Below are positions 23,105 through 29,124 of a DNA stretch of 29,124 nt, piece after piece. The notes below the pieces were generated by a model. It saw only the letters and a list, made by a program, of their open reading frames with translations, was not told where the DNA came from and ran no database searches. The stretch comes from Comchoanobacter sp040266255 (GTDB lineage Bacteria; Pseudomonadota; Gammaproteobacteria; Comchoanobacterales; Comchoanobacteraceae). Location: positions 1 to 29,124 of the forward strand of contig JBDQEV010000014.1 in NCBI GenBank assembly GCA_040266255.1. The letters are read 5' to 3'. The position numbers and the translations under genes were made by a program. Numbering within the stretch: position 1 is the stretch's first letter; each line of letters starts with the position of its first letter.

Positions 23105-23291
23105 GTCACGGAGTTGAAGTTTATAGCTTGATATGTATTGTACTCCAGACGTTGGTTTTACTGCCAGTGACAATATTACATGCTTGATAGTAGAATGGAA
23201 TACTAAGCCTATCCGTCATCTTTGGTCTTCAATAATCCTTTACGCCATAGCGTCATATATAGGCTATGTGCTCTTTACTGTTAGGGCTTTA
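23105..23291 (+). other. Convergent gap between tsaE and rne
   Basis: No convincing gene. CATAGC (23246-23251) and GCTATG (23263-23268) could form a six-pair hairpin with an 11-base loop, but no T-run follows in either direction, so a terminator is doubtful. A plus-strand frame from 23133 is open but runs into rne antisense. Confidence 0.4.
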
Positions 23292-25160
23292 TCAATCATC
23301 GAGTGGGTCAGGGTGCGTTGGTTTTGCAGCTCTGTTTTGCTGTGGCTTTTTCTTTCCGTCAGTAGTTGCTGGCCGTTTTCTGTTTCCTCTCCGCATGTGA
23401 GAATTATTTCTATTTCTGCGACGGTTAGGCGCATTGCGCTTAGCCTCTGACTCAGATGGTATTGCAGCTTTATGGGTGCTACTAGGAGACTTTTCAGGCG
23501 TACTAGGTGTGTAGAGTAGCTTTTCAACAAATCTTTGTAACACGCCGCCTGATTTTACATTTGGATGTTCTTTATAAATTTCTTGCGGCACTATGGGCTG
23601 AGTATGAGAGATTTGGCTTTTACTCCACTTTGGTCGCTCTGTATCATTGTTTTCAATGGATTTAAGTAAGTGGCTTTTGGCGTTATCTGTTTTAGAAGAT
23701 AATCTCTTGATGCTATATTTGCTTTGGTTAAAGCTTTCATTTGGTATGACAAGGACTTTATTGCCATGTTCATTCTCGATTCTATCAATCTGTGATCGTT
23801 TTTCATTGAGTAAGTAGCATGCGACATCATTCGATGCTTGGCAGGAAATTATTTTTCCAAGCTCGCCAATGGAGGATTCTTCAATCTTATTGAGAATTGC
23901 ATTTCCAATTGAAGTGATGCTTCTTTGGTGTCCAAGTCCGCCACAGTGATCGCACTCATTGTAATGCTGGTCGACTACCGACGGCCCGGTTCTTTGTCTT
24001 GAGAGTAGCATGCAGCCAGTTAGTGCTGATAAAGCCTCAAATCTAATCTTTGATTTTTCACGTTGAATAATCTGATTTGCAAGCTCTTCAATCTTGCTTC
24101 GATTGGACTGTTCTGTCATATCAATGAAGTCAACGATAATAATTCCTCCAATATCCCGTAATGAGATCTGTCTGATTAACTCTTCGAGAGCTTCTTGGTT
24201 GGTCTGGAATGCAGTTTCTTCAATGTTTTTAGCATTAGTAGAGCGAGCAGAGTTGACATCAATAACAGTCATTGCTTCAGTGTAATCAATGACAATTGAT
24301 CCACCCGATTTCAGTTCAATTTTCCTGCAGAACATGGATTGTATTTGGTTTTGTATGCCGTAATGGTTAAAGATTGGCACCTTGTTTTGATAGAGTTTAA
24401 TCTTGTCCTCAAACTCAGGACGAGTCTGCTGTAAATAGGTTTTTAATTTGTTGTATGTGGTTTCATGGTCGACAACAATTTCATCGATATTTTTTCTTAG
24501 TCTATCACGTACTGAGCGAATAACTGCGTCGCCTTCTTTATGGATCAGTGCAGGAGGGGTGACTTTTTCAGTTGCATGATGAATATTGTTCCAGTGGTGC
24601 AAAAGGCACTCTAGGTCCCATCCAAGTTCCTCTTTGCTTCGGTTTAAGCCTTCAGTCCTTACAATAATTGCTAAATTTTCTGGGATGCTGAGTTGACTTA
24701 GGATTTCCTTTGTTTTTGCACGCTCTGCAGCATCTGCTTTTTTGGATATGCCATTTTTTTTCTGACTGCTTGGCATTAATACTAAGTAAGCACCAGCTAG
24801 AGACAGGAATGTAGTCAGTGCTGCTCCTTTGTTGTGTTTCTCCTCACGAGTGACTTGAATTAATATTCTTTGACCAATTTTAATGAGGTCAGTGATACTT
24901 GTTTCTTCAGTTTTTTCACATTGATGATAAGATTGTTGAATTTCTTTGAAAGGGAGGAATCCATGCCTTTGAGAGCCAAAGTCCACAAATACTGCATCAA
25001 TTCCAACTTGAATGCTTGAAACAGTCCCCCAGTAAATGTTTCCACAAGTTCTGGTTTCGTCGTCGTTTTGAGTTTCAATGGAAAGCAGTTTTTGATCAGA
25101 GATCACGGCGACGCGTGGCGTCGATGGCTGCTTTGCATTAATGCACATTAATCTAGTCAT
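23292..25160 (-). CDS. rne: Ribonuclease E with short C-terminal tail
   Basis: The main endoribonuclease of mRNA decay and rRNA/tRNA processing. The catalytic half closely follows E. coli RNase E: an S1-type start with VFVDFGSQRHGFLP (58-70), NKGAALTTFLSLAGAYLVLM, catalytic Asp301 (VIDVNSARST) and Asp344 (IIIVDFIDMT), and the zinc-link C403-x2-C406 (CDHC), each two or one residue off E. coli numbering. After about residue 500 there is only a short Ser/Pro linker and a basic Arg/Asn/Lys tail (about 580-610). At 622 residues it lacks the long degradosome scaffold of E. coli (1061). The tail is probably RNA-binding. It diverges from rluC as in E. coli. Confidence 0.95.
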   Translation of the reverse strand: MTRLMCINAKQPSTPRVAVISDQKLLSIETQNDDETRTCGNIYWGTVSSIQVGIDAVFVDFGSQRHGFLPFKEIQQSYHQCEKTEETSITDLIKIGQRILIQVTREEKHNKGAALTTFLSLAGAYLVLMPSSQKKNGISKKADAAERAKTKEILSQLSIPENLAIIVRTEGLNRSKEELGWDLECLLHHWNNIHHATEKVTPPALIHKEGDAVIRSVRDRLRKNIDEIVVDHETTYNKLKTYLQQTRPEFEDKIKLYQNKVPIFNHYGIQNQIQSMFCRKIELKSGGSIVIDYTEAMTVIDVNSARSTNAKNIEETAFQTNQEALEELIRQISLRDIGGIIIVDFIDMTEQSNRSKIEELANQIIQREKSKIRFEALSALTGCMLLSRQRTGPSVVDQHYNECDHCGGLGHQRSITSIGNAILNKIEESSIGELGKIISCQASNDVACYLLNEKRSQIDRIENEHGNKVLVIPNESFNQSKYSIKRLSSKTDNAKSHLLKSIENNDTERPKWSKSQISHTQPIVPQEIYKEHPNVKSGGVLQRFVEKLLYTPSTPEKSPSSTHKAAIPSESEAKRNAPNRRRNRNNSHMRRGNRKRPATTDGKKKPQQNRAAKPTHPDPLDD

Positions 25161-25374
25161 AATAAAAGCCTATATAAATTCTATTCACAATTTGCAAGCG
25201 CGAAACTGGGCAGGTGTTTGTACCCTACATGTAAGAAAGCATGGATTGCTTTGGTAATAACTTACTAATACCCTTCAATATTCAAGCACTTATTTGTGCA
25301 TAGCGCATTGCGTATGTATTTAAATTAGCAGAATAATTTGTTATGATCAAGTGTATTTTAAGTATAGGCATGAA
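25161..25374. other. Divergent rne-rluC regulatory gap
   Basis: No gene is seen. In E. coli the rne leader in this position carries hairpins through which RNase E controls its own message, so a similar role is possible here. On the minus strand TTGCAA followed 17 bases later by TATAGG is a weak promoter candidate close to rne. No clear promoter was found for rluC. Confidence 0.35.
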
Positions 25375-26256
25375 ATGACTAAGAAAATTACTGTTAATGA
25401 GCGAGAAGGACAGCGCTTAGATAACTTTCTCATTAGGGAATATAAAAAAACACCAAAGCATCATATTTATAGAATGATCCGTAAGGGCAGGATTAAAGTA
25501 AATGGTGCAAGGTGTAAGCAGCACCACTATCAGTTAAAGTATGGTGACGAGCTTTTGATCCCTACGCCCCAGTACCAACCAGAAGACCGTCAGCCATCGG
25601 ATCATTTATGTCAGCTAATTAAAAATACGATTATTGAAGACCATGATGACTTTTGGGTATTGAATAAGCCAGCTGGTATTTCAGTACATCAGTCCAACGA
25701 TGAGTTACATGGTGTAGTTGAGGTAATGCGGTTTTTATATAGTGATGCACATTTGGTGCATAGACTAGACCGTGGAACAACAGGTTGCTTGATTATTGCA
25801 AAAAATTATCAGGCAATGGTTGGGTTAAGTCAGATATGGAAAGTAAGAGAGGTGAAAAAGACATACACTACACTTCTTGATGGTATCCCTAATTGGAAGG
25901 ATAAGTGTGTCAATGCGCCACTTAAAAGGATATTGAAGGGAAAGGATTTAGATAAGGTTGTTGTCGATGCAAGTGGACAAAGTGCCAGTACAACTTTTCA
26001 TGTTTTAAAGCGATATCACCATTCTGTGCTCTGTCGTGTAGAGATTGAAACTGGTAGAACACATCAGATTAGAGTGCACGCGCAGTATTTGAACCACCCA
26101 GTTTGTGGTGATCGGCGCTATAATTTAAGTCAGAAACAAAGCATCAGTCGTATGTTTTTGCATGCATCAAAGCTGAAGTTTAAGTACCAAGAATGTGAAT
26201 ATGTCATAGAGGTGCCATTAAGCAAGCAACAGCAAAATCAACTGAAGACACTGTAG
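25375..26256 (+). CDS. rluC: 23S rRNA pseudouridine synthase RluC
   Basis: An RluA-family pseudouridine synthase; RluC makes pseudouridines 955, 2504 and 2580 in 23S rRNA. An N-terminal S4 RNA-binding domain (GQRLDNFLIREY onward) precedes the catalytic domain with the Asp in VHRLDRGTTGCLIIAKN. LKRILKGKD and TGRTHQIRVHAQYLNHPVCGD complete the family pattern. The ATG at 25375 has AGG seven bases upstream; a GTG at 25351 would add eight residues and is less likely. Specificity as RluC rather than RluD rests on divergence from rne. Confidence 0.92.
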   Translation: MTKKITVNEREGQRLDNFLIREYKKTPKHHIYRMIRKGRIKVNGARCKQHHYQLKYGDELLIPTPQYQPEDRQPSDHLCQLIKNTIIEDHDDFWVLNKPAGISVHQSNDELHGVVEVMRFLYSDAHLVHRLDRGTTGCLIIAKNYQAMVGLSQIWKVREVKKTYTTLLDGIPNWKDKCVNAPLKRILKGKDLDKVVVDASGQSASTTFHVLKRYHHSVLCRVEIETGRTHQIRVHAQYLNHPVCGDRRYNLSQKQSISRMFLHASKLKFKYQECEYVIEVPLSKQQQNQLKTL

Positions 26257-26277
26257 AGTAGTGATATAGCCCCTATT

Positions 26278-27264
26278 ATGAAGAAAAGAAACAGTGGTTC
26301 TGTTTTTTCTGCTAATCAATGCACTGGAAGTAGCTTGGGGTGTTCCTCTATTTGCAAAAAAAATTTAAATAATATAATTATAGTTATTTGGAGAATAAAA
26401 AGGAAATTTTATAGCTTTGCCGATTTGCCTGCAGCAGTTGCAAAAAAGTACCAAGAACATCTAGAAGGATTAAAAGCCTTACAGGTTAAAAATTCTATGA
26501 AAAGAGAGCCAGAACTGGATGATAGCTCAAGGAAATTTATAGTAGTTATTAATGATAAGATAGCAGAAGCACAGAAGGTGCAGGTATGGAATAAAAAGCA
26601 AAAAACGCTGATGGAAGCGGATGCATCCAGAATAGAAATATTGCGTAGTTCAGGTAAAGAAGATGAGGCTAAAAGATTAGAAGAAGCAGTTAAACGTGGG
26701 AGGGTAGAATTAGAGTTTACCCAATCTTTGAATCAAGGGGCAGTAACAGAGCTAACTGATTTAAGTTCAAAAGTTACAGCAGGTTTTTCGATGAGGTCTG
26801 ATTTTTTTAGTTTAGAGGCGTATAAACATATTTTTAGACAAATTTTTGACCGGAGAGATATGAAAAGTCATTGCTCACAGGTCTTTAGCCCCATACAGTT
26901 GGAGGCTGATGCAATCAAGGGTAAAATTGCCTATGACGGTGATAGAGACCAGATGATATTAACGCTGCCAAAGCATCAAATGCTAGCAGCTCCTGTAGGA
27001 GAATTGTTAGGAAACTGTTTCAGGGACAGGGGCGAGTGTGGGAATGTGCCACTAGTGATTGATGAGATTGATGGTGCTCAAATGACCTTGTTTTTTGAGG
27101 GAAGCAGGCTAAAAGCATGTGTGTGGTGGTACTTCTCGCAGCCAGATAATGGAAGAGTTATAACGATTTCTTGGATTGAGCAAGGCTCAAGACCTGAGTG
27201 TAGAGGCAAAGAAAGAAATGCAGAGATGAGGGAGCAGTTTGATTTAATTGTATCTTATCTGTAG
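26278..27264 (+). CDS. Unrecognised protein with frame-disrupted signal-peptide region
   Basis: The uninterrupted reading from ATG 26278 has 328 residues. Residues about 50-130 are charged and likely coiled coil; residues 165-328 look like a globular domain (SLEAYKHIFRQIF, AAPVGELLGNCF, VPLVIDEIDG). No family was recognised. The first 28 residues of this reading look random, whereas the +1 frame over the same bases reads VVLFFLLINALEVAWGVPLF followed by AKK, a textbook signal peptide. One base fewer in the A4 run near 26285 and one more in the A8 run at 26356-26363 would join MKKE to it and return to frame. It lies 21 bases after rluC with no ribosome site, so the true start is uncertain. Confidence 0.55.
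   Translation: MKKRNSGSVFSANQCTGSSLGCSSICKKNLNNIIIVIWRIKRKFYSFADLPAAVAKKYQEHLEGLKALQVKNSMKREPELDDSSRKFIVVINDKIAEAQKVQVWNKKQKTLMEADASRIEILRSSGKEDEAKRLEEAVKRGRVELEFTQSLNQGAVTELTDLSSKVTAGFSMRSDFFSLEAYKHIFRQIFDRRDMKSHCSQVFSPIQLEADAIKGKIAYDGDRDQMILTLPKHQMLAAPVGELLGNCFRDRGECGNVPLVIDEIDGAQMTLFFEGSRLKACVWWYFSQPDNGRVITISWIEQGSRPECRGKERNAEMREQFDLIVSYL
26356..26363 (+). repeat. A8 homopolymer at a reading-frame switch
   Basis: Eight A residues lie exactly where the signal-peptide-like frame would have to rejoin the main frame of the 26278 gene. Runs of eight or nine A are known to cause polymerase slippage, so transcripts of mixed frame are plausible. Confidence 0.6.
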
Positions 27265-27327
27265 GACTCATTTGACTCTATTAATATTCAGTCCTCCACC
27301 TGTTACCATATACATCAGTACCAATGT

Positions 27328-27822
27328 ATGCAGCCTACACATCAATACCCCAGCGATCTGACGCCAAGTGATCTTGATAAATACATAGAAATTACACAGA
27401 AGAGAAATAATTATATTCATACTGAAAGCATAGAGAAATCCTTAGATGCAAGTGGCTGGCGAGATCGTTATCACAGCTTGTTTAAAAAGCAGTCTGAAGG
27501 TTGTAGCGCTAGTCTTTGCCGAGCTTTAGAGAATTGGAAGTGGTCGGGGCGGACACCAATTCCAGCTTATATGCTTGGATGTGTTGGCCGTGCTGCGTCT
27601 GTATGCTCCATGCCTGACACGTGGATACAAAAATTTTGTATGTTAATGAATATTCCACCTAAACTGAATCGTAAGCATTATTTTCCATTTTTACTTGATT
27701 GTAATGTGCAAAGTCAACTTGAGTCATTTGTAGGTCAGCAAAGGCGGGATTTTATCATAAGGTCTTATGCTGTAATGAAACCTAGCTTGAGTCCTAGTGG
27801 TACGTTATCGGGGTCTCCGTAA
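27328..27822 (+). CDS. Unrecognised 164-residue protein
   Basis: No family was recognised. The protein is polar with no signal peptide or membrane segment. The N-terminal part is helical (LTPSDLDKYIEITQKRNNY). A middle region has several Cys residues (CSASLCRALENWKW, GCVGRAASVC). A Leu/Pro-rich part with NIPPKLNRKHYFPFLLDC follows, and the end is Ser/Gly/Pro-rich. There is no clear ribosome site before the ATG, and 63 bases separate it from the gene upstream. It converges on the gene at 28000. Coding status rests on openness and composition only. Confidence 0.5.
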   Translation: MQPTHQYPSDLTPSDLDKYIEITQKRNNYIHTESIEKSLDASGWRDRYHSLFKKQSEGCSASLCRALENWKWSGRTPIPAYMLGCVGRAASVCSMPDTWIQKFCMLMNIPPKLNRKHYFPFLLDCNVQSQLESFVGQQRRDFIIRSYAVMKPSLSPSGTLSGSP

Positions 27823-27999
27823 CAAGCATTATATAGATATGGGTGATGCAAGAGTTTGACTAATCTTTGAGCAATAGTAGTTTCTGTTATCTTAAGATTG
27901 TCTATATCAGCCTTGTGCTTGCCGTGTGTGGCTCATAAACTAACGGGCCTAGAATTAAAGCGCTAAATTGTAGTAAAAATATTGATGTGATGCATCTTT

Positions 28000-29055
28000 T
28001 TAGCGAGTGCACTGCATTGCAAAATGCTCACATAAATTATACATATTTTTGCCTTCTTCATTTGTCTCAATATCTGCTAGATCTGCAAAATGAGGTTGAT
28101 TAGAGAAGCGTTTCGCTCTAGCTTTTAGCGTAGTGACAGAAAGTAGACTATTTTTGCTCTTCCAATCGTCAGATTGGATGACTTTCCTATTAAGTGCAGC
28201 ACTGTTAAGTACTGTGTCATTACACCTATTTGTCACCCATAAACTCTTACTTTGGTGTGTAGCTGTTTTGATAGGAGAAGGGTTCCAGTCAAGATACGGG
28301 AGGAAACAAAAGATAAGTAGATGTATAATTAAGAGTATAGGTGAGAAAAGCGCATAGATCAGAGCAGTAACAAATAATGAGATACGTGTTGTAGGGTCGT
28401 TGAATAAGGCCATTCTTATGTTTGCAAAAATTAGATAATCTGCAGCTGAGGAAAAGTGTGAGAAAGAATTAGATAGGATTCGCCCAGCAGGTTTTTTATT
28501 TTCAGCTACTAATGACTGATAAGTTGACTCTGCAACTGCTGCACCATAGCAGTCACCGTAGAGTATAGTTTTATCCATATGGATCGGCAGACTATTCAAG
28601 ACAGCTTTTGAACAAGTTACTAGGTCATTATGTGTATATATTTCACCTTCTGAACTATTGACAAATGGATAGTTAAAAGCATGTATTGTTAACTTTGTTT
28701 CTTTCGCGAAACCATACACTTCAGATAGCATGCCTTCGGTAGAGGTTCCACCTCCCCAAAAGATAACAAGATGCTTCTGATTTTCCTCCTCAATACTATC
28801 AGGTGTGAAGGTATGTACATCTGTTGAGCACCACTCTTGATAAGTGTTTTGAAATTGAACTTTTTTGCATGAGTGTTTTTTGGCTAAAAAAAGGTGCTTC
28901 TCCCTTCTTTTATCCTGCTTTATTTTGTTGCTGTTCTGTGTAGGCTCATTTTTTAAGTTATCAAAGTAAGTTTTAAGGCTGTTTACGCTACTTAACCACT
29001 TATCATGTTTTAAAAATAAGAACTTAGCAATTGTTTGTTGTAATTTTTTCTTCAT
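28000..29055 (-). CDS. Alpha/beta-hydrolase-like membrane protein with Cys nucleophile position
   Basis: A 351-residue protein of unrecognised family. After a basic start, HLVIFWGGGTSTEGM (about 95-109) looks like strand 3 with a glycine-rich oxyanion loop, and FNYPFVNSSEGEI the next strand. YGDCYGAAVAE contains the nucleophile elbow, with Cys169 where Ser is expected. A membrane hairpin lies at about 223-253. VTNRCNDTVLN gives a candidate acid Asp280, and His322 or His344 could complete a triad. The N-x3-D-x-V-L motif and the membrane insert after the elbow are shared with the 5025 protein. The ATG at 29055 is preferred over an upstream TTG. A strong promoter lies just upstream. Confidence 0.65.
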   Translation of the reverse strand: MKKKLQQTIAKFLFLKHDKWLSSVNSLKTYFDNLKNEPTQNSNKIKQDKRREKHLFLAKKHSCKKVQFQNTYQEWCSTDVHTFTPDSIEEENQKHLVIFWGGGTSTEGMLSEVYGFAKETKLTIHAFNYPFVNSSEGEIYTHNDLVTCSKAVLNSLPIHMDKTILYGDCYGAAVAESTYQSLVAENKKPAGRILSNSFSHFSSAADYLIFANIRMALFNDPTTRISLFVTALIYALFSPILLIIHLLIFCFLPYLDWNPSPIKTATHQSKSLWVTNRCNDTVLNSAALNRKVIQSDDWKSKNSLLSVTTLKARAKRFSNQPHFADLADIETNEEGKNMYNLCEHFAMQCTR

Positions 29056-29070
29056 AGTTTTTTTCTTTTT

Positions 29071-29099
29071 ATTATAGTGCAAATTCTATTTGTTTTCAA
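29071..29099 (-). promoter_or_regulatory. Near-consensus sigma-70 promoter for the 28000 gene
   Basis: On the minus strand TTGAAA (29099-29094), 17 bases and a perfect TATAAT (29076-29071). The transcription start would be near 29064, leaving a leader of about nine A-rich bases without a ribosome site. The hexamers and spacing match those of the hfq promoter. Confidence 0.7.
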
Positions 29100-29124
29100 T
29101 CATATAGTTGATATGGTGGTAATA

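Noticed and set aside
23246..23268. Hairpin between tsaE and rne as a two-way terminator
   Set aside because: Only six pairs and no T-run on either side.
23133..23450. Plus-strand reading of 105 residues after tsaE
   Set aside because: Half of it is antisense to the certain rne 3' end, it has no ribosome site, and its composition is not protein-like.
29056..29082. Longer start at TTG 29082 for the last gene
   Set aside because: It overlaps the -10 and predicted transcription start of a near-consensus promoter.

Overview
The window looks like a chromosome segment of an AT-rich gammaproteobacterium with a compact, host-associated style of genome. This rests on gene order: miaA-hfq-hflK-hflC; minC-minD-minE; a GacA/UvrY-type regulator followed by uvrC, pgsA and the tRNA trio Gly-Cys-Leu; and rne divergent from rluC. 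These are typical gammaproteobacterial neighbourhoods. The low GC, an hflX-less hfq locus, a very short MinE, a short RNase E and several unrecognised membrane or secreted-looking proteins fit a streamlined Legionellales-like or similar lineage. That placement is inference. No rRNA, CRISPR array, insertion sequence or prophage gene was recognised.

Layout. 136-2641: bcp peroxiredoxin, a cation-diffusion transporter and miaA. 2625-5013: hfq with its own near-consensus promoter inside miaA and a clear terminator, then translationally coupled hflK-hflC. 5025-6404: an unrecognised membrane protein with an alpha/beta-hydrolase signature. 6417-8124 (minus): minE, minD, minC. 8287-14371 (plus): tRNA-Ser, the response regulator, uvrC, pgsA, tRNA-Gly/Cys/Leu, a LolC/E-type permease, lolD and dapA, tightly packed with no terminator seen. 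14368-18737 (minus): a probable frameshifted small gene, a large AddA/RecB-like helicase-nuclease, a possible gene remnant, then rlmH and rsfS. 18873-21974: a predicted inner-membrane lipoprotein, a 380-base gap, an AsmA-like anchored protein, and a convergent 515-residue protein with one C-terminal membrane segment. 22164-26256: orn and tsaE, convergent with rne; rluC diverges from rne. 26278-29124: three unrecognised genes. One has a scrambled, frame-shifted signal-peptide region; another is a second alpha/beta-hydrolase-like membrane protein with Cys in place of the nucleophile Ser.

How the genes work together. Several act in RNA biology: MiaA, Hfq, RNase E, Orn, RlmH, RluC, TsaE and RsfS. 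MinCDE places the division septum, HflKC controls FtsH proteolysis, and LolCD exports lipoproteins. The GacA-type regulator would be expected to act through small RNAs that titrate CsrA, but no such RNA was found here. The most interesting signals are the pair of membrane alpha/beta-hydrolase-like proteins at the two ends of the window, the poly-A frame-disrupted leader at 26278, coding genes placed directly behind tRNAs without ribosome binding sites, and four tRNA genes that all lack an encoded CCA.
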